Source of the DNA: Methylonatrum kenyense
Lineage (GTDB): Bacteria > Pseudomonadota > Gammaproteobacteria > Nitrococcales > Aquisalimonadaceae
Reading direction: 5' to 3'
NCBI RefSeq assembly: GCF_023195885.1
Contig: NZ_JALPKO010000004.1
Coordinates: forward strand, 210,131-274,130
Length of the DNA: 64,000 bases
Positions 1-9,188 of this stretch are shown here, piece by piece (the stretch's first letter is position 1; each line of letters opens with the position of its first letter). The position numbers and the translations under genes were made by a program. The notes beneath the pieces were generated by a model. That model made no database searches. It was not told the DNA's origin and saw only the letters and a program-made list of their open reading frames with translations.

Positions 1-870
1 CACCACCACCATGGAAAAGAACTCCAGACGGGTGCCGACCCCCCAGGCCGCAACGGCGGCACCGCCGTGATAGGCCACCAGGCCGGTCGCCAGCGCGGCG
101 GCCAGTCCGGGGGCCAACTGGCCGAGGGTTGCCGGGCCGGTGATCGCGCCCAGATCCCGCAACGCCCGGGTTAGCGGGAACGAGCTGAAATCCCGACTCA
201 GCCAGTGGCGCAACCAGACATGCCAGTAGACGCAGACGGTTCCACTGGCGAAGGCCGCCACCGTGGCCCAGGCGGCACCCGGCAGGCCCCAGCCGAAGGA
301 GAAGATAAACAGCGGGTCGAGCACCAGGTTGATCAGGCTGGTCACGACCATCAGCAATCCTGGCAGGCCGCTTTCGCCGCGGGCCCGGCATAGTGAGTAA
401 CCGAAATACAGCAGTCCGCCAAACCAGGCGCTCAACAGCCACGGTGCCCAATAGGCGCGAATCAGCGGCAGCAGCTCGGCTTCGGCGCCCATCGCGGTGA
501 GCAGCAGGGCCTGACTCAGCCAGAGCAGAATGCAGACCGCTGCGATGAAGGCGGCCCCAAGCAACACCACCAGCAGGCTGATGCAGCGGGCATCCTGATG
601 CCGACCGGCACCCAGGGCCCGGCCGACCAGGGCCGTGGTGGCGATGCCCAGGCCAACCTGCGCGCCGATCAACAGCTGCTGGATCGGCTGGGTGAAACCG
701 AAGGCGGCAAGCGGCTCCACACCCAGGCGGGCGATGAAGGCTGCGTCCACCAGTTGCACGCCGAGCAAGGCAACGACGCCGAACAGCATGGGCCAGGTCA
801 TGCGAAACAGCGTTGCTGCCAGGTTGTTCCGGCTCAGCTCTTCGGTGGTCGCGGAGCCAGTGCGGCTCAT
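1..870 (-). CDS. MATE family efflux transporter (3' part missing at window edge)
   Basis: Reading down from the ATG at 868-870, the frame stays open to the window start, so about 290 N-terminal residues of a protein usually near 450 are present. The translation is a chain of hydrophobic helices with features of MATE exporters: an early RMTWPMLFG segment, then QLVDAAFIARLG and LAAFGFTQPIQQL, matching the first two helices of the NorM/DinF fold. MATE proteins export cationic or aromatic compounds in exchange for Na+ or H+ across the inner membrane; the substrate here cannot be read. Its start overlaps the stop of the upstream permease by 4 bp (ATGA at 867-870), so it is translationally coupled to the permease pair. 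The missing C-terminal third limits finer subfamily calls. Confidence 0.85.
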   Translation of the reverse strand, partial: MSRTGSATTEELSRNNLAATLFRMTWPMLFGVVALLGVQLVDAAFIARLGVEPLAAFGFTQPIQQLLIGAQVGLGIATTALVGRALGAGRHQDARCISLLVVLLGAAFIAAVCILLWLSQALLLTAMGAEAELLPLIRAYWAPWLLSAWFGGLLYFGYSLCRARGESGLPGLLMVVTSLINLVLDPLFIFSFGWGLPGAAWATVAAFASGTVCVYWHVWLRHWLSRDFSSFPLTRALRDLGAITGPATLGQLAPGLAAALATGLVAYHGGAAVAAWGVGTRLEFFSMVVV

Positions 871-1364
871 GTCCGGGCAGCACCGATCAGCATGGCAAGC
901 AGGCCGGCAATCGGTGCCAGGATCAGGCAGGCCAACAAGCGGATTCCGGTCAGGCGCCAGCCCAGTGCCGGAAGCTCGAAGGCAATGACCCGATGCAGGG
1001 CCAATACCGACCAGGCCGTGATCAGGGTCACCATCTGTGCAGTCCCGGTGCCAGCGCTGATCAGGGCCAGCGCAATCGGGAAGGTGATCATCGGGCCGCC
1101 AGGCATCACCGCGCCCAGCAGCGTGGCCAGCAGGATACCCTGCAGCCCGGAGCCGTCGCCCAGGGAGCTCGCCACCAGTTCCCTGGGCACCAGCATGGCG
1201 AGGAAGCTGCCGGCGATCAGCGCGATCGGGATACGCACCAGCAGCGGCCGCATCTGGCGCCAGCCGCCAGCGGCGATCTGTCGATGACCGGGGTCGGGCT
1301 GGGTCTGGCGCCACAGCGCCAGACCCAGCAACAGCACGGCCAGGGTGACGTAGGCGCTGATCAC
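867..1364 (-). CDS. half-size permease, second of a paralogous pair (DUF318/ArsP_1-like)
   Basis: A 165-residue inner-membrane protein with about four hydrophobic segments. The core holds a turn motif MPGGP (about residue 90) followed by TAWSVLALHR and FELPALGW. The upstream gene has the same layout (TPGGP, TSWSVLGINR, WELPLLGP), so the two are paralogous halves. Predicted permeases of the DUF318/ArsP_1 group normally carry two such halves in one chain of about 300-350 residues, so these two products may dimerise; that is inference. The ORF overlaps the upstream permease and the downstream MATE gene by 4 bp each. The transported substrate is unknown. Confidence 0.7.
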   Translation of the reverse strand: MISAYVTLAVLLLGLALWRQTQPDPGHRQIAAGGWRQMRPLLVRIPIALIAGSFLAMLVPRELVASSLGDGSGLQGILLATLLGAVMPGGPMITFPIALALISAGTGTAQMVTLITAWSVLALHRVIAFELPALGWRLTGIRLLACLILAPIAGLLAMLIGAART

Positions 1365-1921
1365 GTCACGGTCCTGGAAAAGCGGTGCAGCAGACCGCGG
1401 GTCAGCAGTCCGGCGATCAACGGCAGCGGCAACGACACCAGCAATCGGGTCAGCGTGAATTCCGGGCCCAGTAGCGGCAGTTCCCAGACCAGGGCGCGGT
1501 TGATTCCCAGCACCGACCAGGAGGTGAGGTAGGTGACGCAGACCGGAACCGCCGCTCCAGAACGGTACAGGGCCAGCACCAGCGGAAAGGCCGCGAACGG
1601 ACCGCCGGGGGTCAGCGAACCGGCTGCGGTGGCCAAAAGCAGGCCGCGCATGCCGCTGCTTCCGCCCAGCCAGCGCTCCATGGCCTCGCGTGGCACCATG
1701 GCCTGGACATAGGCGCCAACCAGGACCGCCGCGACCACGATGGGCATGATCAGCAGCAACAGGCCCAGCCCATCGGCCAATGCCGTATTGAACGCATCAG
1801 CGCCGCGCAACAGCAGCACGGCGAGACCCGCACCCAGGGCCAGCAGGACGAAAAAGACGGTGCTACCGTCCAGCAACGGCGGACCGTTGCGCGCAGGCTT
1901 GCCTCCGGTCTGTCCGGCCAT
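1361..1921 (-). CDS. half-size permease, first of a paralogous pair (DUF318/ArsP_1-like)
   Basis: A 186-residue membrane protein from the ATG at 1919-1921, which has a GAGG ribosome-binding site about 6 nt upstream. An in-frame ATG at 2011 would add 30 polar, Arg-rich residues and overlap the divergent amidase, so I rejected it. About five hydrophobic segments follow a short polar N-terminus; the hallmark is the TPGGP loop near residue 115 followed by TSWSVLGINR and WELPLLGP. It is homologous to the next gene and overlaps it by 4 bp, giving a three-gene unit permease-permease-MATE. Family assignment comes from motif resemblance only. Confidence 0.7.
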   Translation of the reverse strand: MAGQTGGKPARNGPPLLDGSTVFFVLLALGAGLAVLLLRGADAFNTALADGLGLLLLIMPIVVAAVLVGAYVQAMVPREAMERWLGGSSGMRGLLLATAAGSLTPGGPFAAFPLVLALYRSGAAVPVCVTYLTSWSVLGINRALVWELPLLGPEFTLTRLLVSLPLPLIAGLLTRGLLHRFSRTVT

Positions 1922-2009
1922 GAGCGACCTCGTTTGCGGGATGGGGAGTCGGAAGCGCGCATGGTAACGCATCGGCCGTTGAGCCGAGTCGTCGGCAAGG
2001 AGCCCGAAC

Positions 2010-3467
2010 ATGCATCACTGGAGCGCCACGCGATTGCTGCAGGGACTGGAATCCCGGCTGTTCAGTTCCCGTGAACTGGTGCAGCAGCTGCTGGCAAGGA
2101 TCGAGGAGCGCAACCCGGCACTGAATGCCGTGGTCACGCTGGATGCGGAGCGGGCGTTTGCCCGGGCGGGGGCAGCCGACGCGGACCGCGCCCGCGGCCG
2201 CCGCTGGGGCGCGCTGCATGGCCTGCCCATCACCATCAAGGACACCTTCGCCACCGCCGGGCTGCGGACGACGGCCGGGAGCCCCGATTACGCGGATTAC
2301 ATGCCGGCAGAGGATGCGGTCGCCGTGGCCAGGCTGCGTGCGGCCGGCGCGATTGTTCTGGGCAAGACCAACACCGCCGAGCTGGCCGGCGACCTGCAGT
2401 GTGACAATCCGCTGTTCGGCCGCACCAACAACCCCTGGGATATGGAGCGCACCAGCGGCGGCTCATCCGGTGGTTCGGCGGCGGCCCTGGCCGCCGCCCT
2501 GACACCGTTGGAGCTGGGCAGCGATATCGGTGGTTCGATACGGTTGCCGGCGCATTTCTGCGGTGTTTGTGGGCACAAGCCGACCCATGGCCTGGTGCCG
2601 ATGCGCGGCCATATACCCGGGCCGCCCGGGACCCTGGCGCGAACGGACCTTGCCGTCGCCGGTCCGATGGCGCGTTCGGTGGAAGACCTGGCGCTGGCGC
2701 TCGAGCTGTTGGCAGGCCCGGACGAGCCGGAATGCCGAGCCTGGTCATTGACGCTGCCGCAACCCGAGGCCCGTCGCGCCGGCGACTGGCGAATCGCGGT
2801 CTGGTCCGAGCAGGCCGGCTTTCCGCTGGCAGCCGGGGTGCGTGAGGGCCTTGACCGGGTGGTAAGCAGCTTGCTTGAAGCCGGGGCCAGGGTGGATTCG
2901 GCGGCGCGGCCGGCCAGTGTCGATCTCAGCGCCGCGCATGAGTTGTTCTACAGTCTGCTGGCTGCGGCCATGAGTGGTGGGTTGACCCAGGCCGAGATTC
3001 GCGAAGGGCGGCAACTGCCCGGCAGCGGAGCCGATGATTCGGACCGGGTCCGGTTCTATCGCAGTGCCGCCATGAGCCATCGTCGCTGGCAACGGCTGCA
3101 TGAGCAGCGTCTGCAACTCGCGGCGCGCTGGCAGGCATTCTTCGACGAGTGGGATGTGTTGCTGTGTCCGGTGGCGCCGGTGCCGGCGTTCGCCCATGAC
3201 CTCGACCGTCCGCCCCTGGATCGGCTGGTGTCCGTTGCTGGTGTGGAACGGCCTTATTCTGACCTATCGTTATGGTGTGGGCTTGCCGGCCTGCCCTACC
3301 TGCCCGCCACCGTGGTGCCGGCAGGTCAGGACGGGAACGGCTTGCCGGTGGGCATCCAGGTCGTGGGGCCGCGATTCGGTGACAGGCTGACGCTGGCCGC
3401 GGCGGCGCTGGTCGAGGAGGTTTGCGGTGGCTTCGCGGCACCGGGTGAACCGATCTCACGGATGTGA
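2010..3467 (+). CDS. amidase signature family amidohydrolase
   Basis: A 485-residue cytoplasmic amide hydrolase. The Ser-cisSer-Lys triad is readable: Lys77 in TIKDTF, Ser152 in the Gly/Ser-rich TSGGSSGGSA segment and nucleophile Ser176 in SDIGGSIRLPA. The spacings of 75 and 24 residues are those of active amidase-signature enzymes. No gatB or gatC is nearby, so this is probably a stand-alone amidase rather than the glutamyl-tRNA amidotransferase subunit; its substrate is unknown. An AAGGAG site at 1997-2002 sits 7 nt before the ATG. It is divergent from the permease genes across about 90 bp, which must hold both promoters. Confidence 0.85.
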   Translation: MHHWSATRLLQGLESRLFSSRELVQQLLARIEERNPALNAVVTLDAERAFARAGAADADRARGRRWGALHGLPITIKDTFATAGLRTTAGSPDYADYMPAEDAVAVARLRAAGAIVLGKTNTAELAGDLQCDNPLFGRTNNPWDMERTSGGSSGGSAAALAAALTPLELGSDIGGSIRLPAHFCGVCGHKPTHGLVPMRGHIPGPPGTLARTDLAVAGPMARSVEDLALALELLAGPDEPECRAWSLTLPQPEARRAGDWRIAVWSEQAGFPLAAGVREGLDRVVSSLLEAGARVDSAARPASVDLSAAHELFYSLLAAAMSGGLTQAEIREGRQLPGSGADDSDRVRFYRSAAMSHRRWQRLHEQRLQLAARWQAFFDEWDVLLCPVAPVPAFAHDLDRPPLDRLVSVAGVERPYSDLSLWCGLAGLPYLPATVVPAGQDGNGLPVGIQVVGPRFGDRLTLAAAALVEEVCGGFAAPGEPISRM

Positions 3468-3532
3468 GGTCCCCCGGACTGTGGCACCCTTTTCTGAAGG
3501 GAACACTGATTGACGATTGGGAGAGTACGCGA

Positions 3533-4165
3533 ATGACTAGCAAGGATGATCGTCCGGATATCCCCCTGACGCGGGCGGAGGCAGAGGAATTCGAGCGTCC
3601 GATCCGGCGGAGTATGTGGATTGGTATCGGCGTGGCGGTGGCGGTGCTGATCGTACTGATCGTGCTGGTCATGGAGTCGCGGTACCGCGCCGGGCTCGCG
3701 CAGCCCCACCCCAGTGCCGTCTTCGATGGAGGCCTGCAGGAAATCGTCGATACCTATCGGCCGTTGCCGGATGCCGAAATCAGCCTGGAATTGCGGACGG
3801 ATCGTTCCGGTGACCGGGACCAGTACACGGTCAGGATTCTCGACCAGGACGGTGAAACCTTGTATCAGGCAGCCCATGATGCCGCGTACATCTACACGGT
3901 CGGGCACGGCAGCCGCGAGGGCGATTCCATCCGCTTCGAGGTGAATCTGGAGCTCGATTACGACGGCTCGCTCAGCGGCCGCTACCGGCAGGATCGGGGG
4001 GTCGCGGTGGCCGCGTATCAGGCGGCATTGCAGCGGCTGGTCAACCAGTCGCTGGCGGCGTACGTTGCGGGATCGGGTGCCGCCGTCTACCAGGATGATC
4101 CGGATGTGGAGCCCGATGCAGCCAGCATCCGGCGGGACTGGGATGCGGTCATGGATCCGAGATAG
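3533..4165 (+). CDS. hypothetical single-pass membrane protein
   Basis: A 210-residue protein I do not recognise. After a 27-residue charged cytoplasmic N-terminus there is one strong transmembrane helix (about residues 28-49), then a soluble, acidic domain of about 160 residues probably facing the periplasm, rich in short alternating hydrophobic segments that suggest beta structure. I chose the ATG at 3533 because GGGAGAG lies about 8 nt upstream; an in-frame start at 3464 overlaps the amidase stop and adds 23 residues before the helix. It lies between an amidase and rlmKL on the same strand with no clear functional link. Confidence 0.7.
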   Translation: MTSKDDRPDIPLTRAEAEEFERPIRRSMWIGIGVAVAVLIVLIVLVMESRYRAGLAQPHPSAVFDGGLQEIVDTYRPLPDAEISLELRTDRSGDRDQYTVRILDQDGETLYQAAHDAAYIYTVGHGSREGDSIRFEVNLELDYDGSLSGRYRQDRGVAVAAYQAALQRLVNQSLAAYVAGSGAAVYQDDPDVEPDAASIRRDWDAVMDPR

Positions 4166-4243
4166 CCTGCCCGACAGCATGATTCTCCAGCGCGGCCGGT
4201 CACTGCCGACGACCGGCCGTTTTACTTACGGAATCGCGAGCCA

Positions 4244-6364
4244 TTGCACGCAAGCCATGAAATTTTTGTCACGGCCCCGGCAGGACTGGAGCCGTTGCTG
4301 TCTGACGAGCTGCGCCAGCTCGGTATCGCCGAGCCCCGGCAGCAACGCGGCGGTGTCAGCTGTTCCCTGACGCTGGAGCAGGCCTACCGGGTTTGCCTCT
4401 GGTCGCGTATCGGCAATCGTGTGCTGTTGCCCCTGGCAACCTTTCCCGCGCCGGATCCGGAGGCCCTGTACCAGGGGCTCCGGACGGTGACCTGGCTCGA
4501 GCATCTGGCGGCCGACGGCAGTCTGGCGATTGACGTTACCGGCGTTCGCCCGGCCATCGGTCATAGCCGCTTTGCGGCGCAGAAGGCAAAGGACGCCATC
4601 GTCGACCAGATACGCGAGGCTGCCGGTTCCCGGCCGACCGTGAACCTGGAGACGCCGGACTGCCGCCTGCACCTGCACCTGGCCGGTGAGCAGGGCACCA
4701 TCTCACTGGATTTGTCGGGTGACAGCCTGCACCGGCGGGGATACCGCGAACCGGGGACGGCGGCGCCGCTCAAGGAGAATCTGGCAGCGGCCGTATTGGT
4801 GCGCGGCGACTGGCCGGCGATCGCCGCGGCGGGAGGCAGTTTCTACGATCCGTTTTGCGGCTCCGGGACGCTGGCCATCGAAGCGGCCTGGATGGCGGCC
4901 GATGTGGCCCCGGGCCTGCTGCGGGTGCGTTACGGCCTGCATGGCTGGCGTCAGCACGACGACACCTGCTGGAAGGGCCTGCTGGACGAGGCCCTGGAGC
5001 GCCAGGAACAGGGCATGCAGCGGCTGCCGGTGCTGGTTGCCACGGATCACGATCCGCGCGCGGTGCGGCAGGCGCTGGACAATGTGCGCCGGGCGGGACT
5101 CGCCGGTCATGTGCATGTGGAGCGCCGGGAGTTGGATGAACTGGCACCGTCCGAACGGCATCGCCCCGGTCTGGTCGCGATGAATCCGCCCTACGGCGAG
5201 CGTCTGGCGCAGAACCGCGAACTGGTGCCCCTGTACGCCCGTATCGGCGACGTACTGCGCAGCCGTTTTGCTGGTTGGCAGGCGGTGTTGCTGACTGGTG
5301 CCGAGGCGGAGATCGGCCTGCGGCCGGATCGCTCCTGGAAGGTCTTCAACGGGCCGATCCGCTGTCGTCTGGAACGGTTCCTGATCGCGGACGAGGGCGG
5401 CTCGGAGCAGAACGCCGCCGCTGAACCGCTGGTCAACCGCCTGCGCAAGAATCGCCGACAATTGTCCAGCTGGTTGAAGCGGCATGGAGTGACCAACTAC
5501 CGGCTCTACGATGCCGATATCCCGGAATTCGCGCTGGCGGTGGATGTGTACGGCAGCCGTGGCGGCGACTGGTTGCACGTGCAGGAATACCAGGCACCAT
5601 CGACCGTGGACGCGCGCCAGTCGCAGACCCGTTTGCGGGCGGCACTGGCCGCGTTACCCGGCGCGCTTGATGTGCCGGCCCAGCGTCTGGTCTACAAGGT
5701 TCGCAGCCGGCAGCGCGGTGACAGCCAGTATCGGCGCCAGGCCAGTGAAGGGCGCTGGCTCGAGGTCACCGAAGGCAACTGCCGCCTGCTGGTGAACCTG
5801 ACCGACTACCTGGATACCGGCCTGTTCCTGGACCACCGCCCGGTCAGGCACTGGCTGGGTGGGCAGGCCAATGGCAAGCGCCTGCTGAACCTGTTCTGTT
5901 ACACCGGCGCCGCGACGGTACACGCTGCAGTTGGCGGCGCCAGCCGCAGCGTCAGCGTGGACATGTCGCGGACCTACCTGGACTGGTTGCAGCGCAACCT
6001 GGAACTGAACGGCATGGCGACGCCGGCGCACGAGATCATTCGTGCCGACTGTCGGGACTGGCTGCAACAGGATCAGGGTGAATACGACCTGATTTTCCTG
6101 GACCCGCCCAGCTTCTCCAACTCCAAGCGTATGGACGGGACGCTGGACATCCAGCGCGACCATGTGGACCTGATCCGGGCTGCGATGGCACGCCTGGCCA
6201 CCGACGGCACGCTGATCTTTTCCACCAATCGTCGCCGCTTCCGACTGGATCGGGAGGCGTTGTCAGGACTGACCGTCGAGGATCGCACGGCCTGGTCGAT
6301 CCCGAAGGATTTCGCCCGTAACCAGCGCATCCACCAGTGTTATTTCATTCGTCGAGCAGAGTGA
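4244..6364 (+). CDS. rlmL: 23S rRNA (guanine-2445-N2 / guanine-2069-N7) methyltransferase RlmKL
   Basis: A 706-residue bifunctional rRNA methyltransferase with full-length architecture. The N-terminal THUMP region (about 1-160) is followed by the RlmL domain, with the SAM motif FYDPFCGSGTLAIEAA near residue 205 and the catalytic NPPYGER near 315. The C-terminal RlmK domain has LLNLFCYTGAATVHA near 550 and LIFLDPPSFSNSKRM near 620. It modifies G2445 and G2069 of 23S rRNA during 50S assembly. No ATG is usable at the 5' end; TTG at 4244 gives the expected N-terminus. The 3' end overlaps the convergent Cys-rich gene by 20 bp. Confidence 0.95.
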   Translation: MHASHEIFVTAPAGLEPLLSDELRQLGIAEPRQQRGGVSCSLTLEQAYRVCLWSRIGNRVLLPLATFPAPDPEALYQGLRTVTWLEHLAADGSLAIDVTGVRPAIGHSRFAAQKAKDAIVDQIREAAGSRPTVNLETPDCRLHLHLAGEQGTISLDLSGDSLHRRGYREPGTAAPLKENLAAAVLVRGDWPAIAAAGGSFYDPFCGSGTLAIEAAWMAADVAPGLLRVRYGLHGWRQHDDTCWKGLLDEALERQEQGMQRLPVLVATDHDPRAVRQALDNVRRAGLAGHVHVERRELDELAPSERHRPGLVAMNPPYGERLAQNRELVPLYARIGDVLRSRFAGWQAVLLTGAEAEIGLRPDRSWKVFNGPIRCRLERFLIADEGGSEQNAAAEPLVNRLRKNRRQLSSWLKRHGVTNYRLYDADIPEFALAVDVYGSRGGDWLHVQEYQAPSTVDARQSQTRLRAALAALPGALDVPAQRLVYKVRSRQRGDSQYRRQASEGRWLEVTEGNCRLLVNLTDYLDTGLFLDHRPVRHWLGGQANGKRLLNLFCYTGAATVHAAVGGASRSVSVDMSRTYLDWLQRNLELNGMATPAHEIIRADCRDWLQQDQGEYDLIFLDPPSFSNSKRMDGTLDIQRDHVDLIRAAMARLATDGTLIFSTNRRRFRLDREALSGLTVEDRTAWSIPKDFARNQRIHQCYFIRRAE

Positions 6365-6536
6365 TCTCACCGCGTGCGGCGGCCGTTCGCAGCCGCTGCA
6401 CCCGTTCCTCCCAGCGCTCGAGTTGCTCGTCATGAAGTTCCAGGATGCAGGGATCGCAGCCGCCGCCGCAGCAGTCCGCGGGGTCCGGCGGTTCGGGTTT
6501 GGGCGGTAGTCGTTTTCGCGGCGGTGTCTCGGCCAT
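6345..6536 (-). CDS. Cys-rich mini-protein, oxidoreductase-like domain
   Basis: A 63-residue protein with a Pro-rich N-terminus (PPKPEPPDP), then CCGGGCDPCI (four Cys within nine residues) and a charged helical C-terminus. This layout fits the small oxidoreductase-like domain family (Oxidored-like, PF09791), in which a Pro-rich stretch precedes clustered cysteines; the biochemical role of that family is not established. The cysteines could bind a metal or cluster, which is inference. Its last 20 bp run antisense to the 3' end of rlmKL, and its start is 36 bp beyond the stop of purT on the same strand. Confidence 0.75.
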   Translation of the reverse strand: MAETPPRKRLPPKPEPPDPADCCGGGCDPCILELHDEQLERWEERVQRLRTAAARGEITLLDE

Positions 6537-6572
6537 CGACGGCTCGCCTCCCTGGGGATGCCGACCCCCCCA

Positions 6573-7754
6573 TCATAACGTGACCTGGATGGCGGAGACT
6601 GCCGCGCAGGCCTTGCTCCGTGCGGCATCGACGCTGTCGTCGCGGGCAATGACAACGCCCATGCGTCGGCGCCCGCGGACCTCGGGCTTGCCGAACAGGC
6701 GCAGTTCCGTGTCGGGCGCCTGCAGGGCCTGCTCCAGCCCGGAAAATACGGCGCTGTCGGAATCCCCCTCGACCAGAATCACGCAGGACGCGCTGGCACC
6801 GTGCTGGCGGATGACCGGCACCGGCAACCCGAGTATCGCGCGGGCATGCAGGGCGAATTCCGAAAGATCCTGTGACAGCAGGGTAACCAGTCCCGTGTCA
6901 TGCGGCCGTGGCGAGACTTCGCTGAACCAGACCTGGTCTCCCTTGATGAACAGCTCGACACCGAACAGGCCGTAGCCGCCGAGGTTGTCGGTCACGGCGC
7001 GGGCGATCCGTTCCGCTTCGCGGCGTGCACCGTCGCTCATTGCCTGGGGCTGCCAGGACTCGCGGTAATCGCCGTCCTCCTGTCGATGCCCGATCGGCTC
7101 GCAGAAGCTGGTGCCACCGACATGACGCACGGTCAGCAGCGTGATTTCATAGTCGAAATCCACGAAACCCTCGACGATGACGCGGCCGGCACCACTGCGA
7201 CCGCCTTCCTGCGCATAGCGCCAGGCCGGCTCGATATCTTCGGGGTCCCGGACCAGCGACTGGCCCTTGCCCGAGGAACTCATCACCGGTTTGACCAGGC
7301 AGGGCAGGCCGATCTCGCTCACCGCCGCCTCATAGTCGGTCACGGTTTCGGCAAAGCGATACGGCGAGGTCGGCAAGCCGAGCTCCTCGGCGGCCAGTCG
7401 CCGGATCCCTTCCCGGTCCATGGTCAGCCGTGTCGCCCGCGCCGTCGGGATAACGCGGTATCCCTCGGCTTCAAGCTCGATCAGCGTTGCCGTGGCGATG
7501 GCCTCCACCTCGGGCACGATCAGGTGCGGCCGCTCCTGTTCGACCACGCGTCGCAGCGCCTCGCCGTCCAGCATCGAGACCACATGGCAGCGGTGCGAGA
7601 CTTGCATGGCCGGCGCGTCCGCGTAGCGGTCGGCAGCGATGACCTCGACGCCGAGCCGCTGCAGTTCGATGGCCACTTCCTTGCCCAGCTCGCCGCTGCC
7701 AAGAAGCAGCACTCGGGTCGCGGTGTCGGTCATTGGGGTGCCGATCTGGCTCAT
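6573..7754 (-). CDS. purT: formate-dependent phosphoribosylglycinamide formyltransferase PurT
   Basis: A 393-residue ATP-grasp enzyme that makes formyl-GAR from GAR, formate and ATP in purine synthesis, bypassing the folate-dependent PurN step. Readable motifs include [16 protein letters not shown] at the N-terminus, [20 protein letters not shown] (ATP binding), [16 protein letters not shown] and [12 protein letters not shown], in the E. coli PurT order. The ATG at 7754 was chosen because its N-terminus matches the family; an in-frame start at 7823 adds a 23-residue Arg-rich tail. It is divergent from dcd. purN also occurs 0.8 kb away, so both GAR transformylases are encoded. Confidence 0.95.
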   Translation of the reverse strand: MSQIGTPMTDTATRVLLLGSGELGKEVAIELQRLGVEVIAADRYADAPAMQVSHRCHVVSMLDGEALRRVVEQERPHLIVPEVEAIATATLIELEAEGYRVIPTARATRLTMDREGIRRLAAEELGLPTSPYRFAETVTDYEAAVSEIGLPCLVKPVMSSSGKGQSLVRDPEDIEPAWRYAQEGGRSGAGRVIVEGFVDFDYEITLLTVRHVGGTSFCEPIGHRQEDGDYRESWQPQAMSDGARREAERIARAVTDNLGGYGLFGVELFIKGDQVWFSEVSPRPHDTGLVTLLSQDLSEFALHARAILGLPVPVIRQHGASASCVILVEGDSDSAVFSGLEQALQAPDTELRLFGKPEVRGRRRMGVVIARDDSVDAARSKACAAVSAIQVTL

Positions 7755-7947
7755 GGCGGGGACCTCGATCGATTGCTGCCGTCGTGTGCGCGGGATGCGG
7801 TCGGCTATCGTGCCGCGTGCCATGGCGGGCCGTCCAGCCCGGGGCGGACCTGCGGCGGGAGAAACCGTCGATCAGGCTGTGTATTGCGCTGATTGGTCTG
7901 TAGAATCCCGGCTTTTCGGCGAACAACGCAGGGGTGGACCGGGGCAG

Positions 7948-8514
7948 ATGAGCATCAAATCGGATCGCTGGATTCGCCGCATGGCGGAGCAGGAAGGCAT
8001 GATCGAGCCGTTCGAACCCGGACAGGTCCGGGAGACCGACCAGGGCCGGATCATTTCCTACGGTACGTCGAGCTATGGCTACGATGTGCGCTGCTCTCGG
8101 GAGTTCAAGATCTTCACCAATATCAATTCGGCGGTGGTGGATCCGAAGAACTTCGACGAGAACAGTTTCGTCGACGTGCAGAATGACGTCTGCATCATCC
8201 CGCCCAATTCCTTCGCGCTGGCCAGCACCGTGGAGTACTTCCGGATTCCGCGCAGCGTGCTGACGGTCTGCCTGGGCAAGTCCACCTACGCCCGATGTGG
8301 AATCATCGTCAACGTCACGCCGCTGGAGCCGGAATGGGAAGGCCATGTGACGCTGGAGTTCTCCAACACCACGCCGTTGCCGGCAAAGATCTACGCCAAC
8401 GAGGGTGTTGCCCAGATGCTGTTCTTCGAGTCCGACGAGGTCTGTGAAACGTCCTACAAGGACCGGGCCGGGAAGTACATGGGCCAGCGCGGGGTGACAT
8501 TGCCCCGCTCCTGA
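7948..8514 (+). CDS. dcd: dCTP deaminase
   Basis: A 188-residue enzyme converting dCTP to dUTP, the main source of dUMP for thymidylate in many gammaproteobacteria. Family motifs are present: [33 protein letters not shown] and the nucleotide-binding [20 protein letters not shown]; the catalytic Glu lies in the latter. The ATG at 7948 follows a GGGGCAG site and gives the standard N-terminus [13 protein letters not shown]. It is a single gene between divergent purT and convergent purN, with only 7 bp to the purN stop. Confidence 0.96.
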   Translation: MSIKSDRWIRRMAEQEGMIEPFEPGQVRETDQGRIISYGTSSYGYDVRCSREFKIFTNINSAVVDPKNFDENSFVDVQNDVCIIPPNSFALASTVEYFRIPRSVLTVCLGKSTYARCGIIVNVTPLEPEWEGHVTLEFSNTTPLPAKIYANEGVAQMLFFESDEVCETSYKDRAGKYMGQRGVTLPRS

Positions 8515-8521
8515 GACCGTT

Positions 8522-9175
8522 TCAGTCGGGCAGTGGGTCCCCGGCGCGAACCTGGAGCGGCCTGGCCAATGGTTTGCCGTCCAGGATCACCGAATCGGGA
8601 TTCAGTTGCAGCCGGCCGTCGGCGAACCAGCGCACCACATGGGGGTAGATCCGGTGTTCCTGGCGTAGCACCCGCTCCGCCAGCGTCTGTTCGTCATCTT
8701 CGGCCCGCACCGCCACCCGCGCCTGCAGAATGACCGGCCCGCCATCGAGTTCCGGCGTTACCGCATGCACACTGCAGCCGTGTTCCGTGTGGCCTTCGGC
8801 GATTGCCCGTCGGTGTGTGTGCAGGCCGCGCAGTGCCGGCAGCAGTGAGGGATGAATGTTCAGCATGCGGTTCTGATAGCGGATCACGAAATCATCGGTG
8901 AAGATCCGCAGAAACCCGGCGAGCAGCACCAGGTCGGCCTGCCAGGCGTCGATCTGTTCGCTCAGTGCGGCATCGAACGCCGCGCGGCCCGGATAACGGG
9001 TGGCGTCGACCACGGCGACCCGGCAACCGGCGGCCGCAGCACGGCGCAGACCAGGGGCGTCATCGCGGCTGCTGATCACGCCGACGATCTTGACGCCGAG
9101 TTCGCCGCCGCGCTGGGCGGCAAGCAGGGCCTGCAGGTTGCTGCCGCGGCCCGAAATCAGGACGACTGCACGCAT
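8522..9175 (-). CDS. purN: phosphoribosylglycinamide formyltransferase PurN
   Basis: A 217-residue folate-dependent GAR transformylase, third step of purine synthesis. The N-terminal phosphate-binding SGRGSNLQAL and the catalytic residues Asn106, His108 (LNIHPSLLP) and Asp144 (ELDGGPVI) fall at the same numbers as in E. coli PurN. The usual KYPG after the catalytic loop reads ALRG here, a mild deviation. It follows purM by 13 bp and is surely its operon partner. PurT performs the same step with formate. Confidence 0.96.
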   Translation of the reverse strand: MRAVVLISGRGSNLQALLAAQRGGELGVKIVGVISSRDDAPGLRRAAAAGCRVAVVDATRYPGRAAFDAALSEQIDAWQADLVLLAGFLRIFTDDFVIRYQNRMLNIHPSLLPALRGLHTHRRAIAEGHTEHGCSVHAVTPELDGGPVILQARVAVRAEDDEQTLAERVLRQEHRIYPHVVRWFADGRLQLNPDSVILDGKPLARPLQVRAGDPLPD

Positions 9176-9188
9176 CGCTGCGTCGGCT

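Noticed and set aside
2010..3467. gatA, glutamyl-tRNA amidotransferase subunit A
   Set aside because: The triad is shared by the whole amidase signature family, and no gatB or gatC accompanies it; left as a generic amidase.
3494..3511. GGGAACACTGATTGA before the one-helix protein, resembling the repeat terminus
   Set aside because: It lacks one A of GGGAAACACTGAT, no further arm similarity follows, and the match is short enough to be chance.
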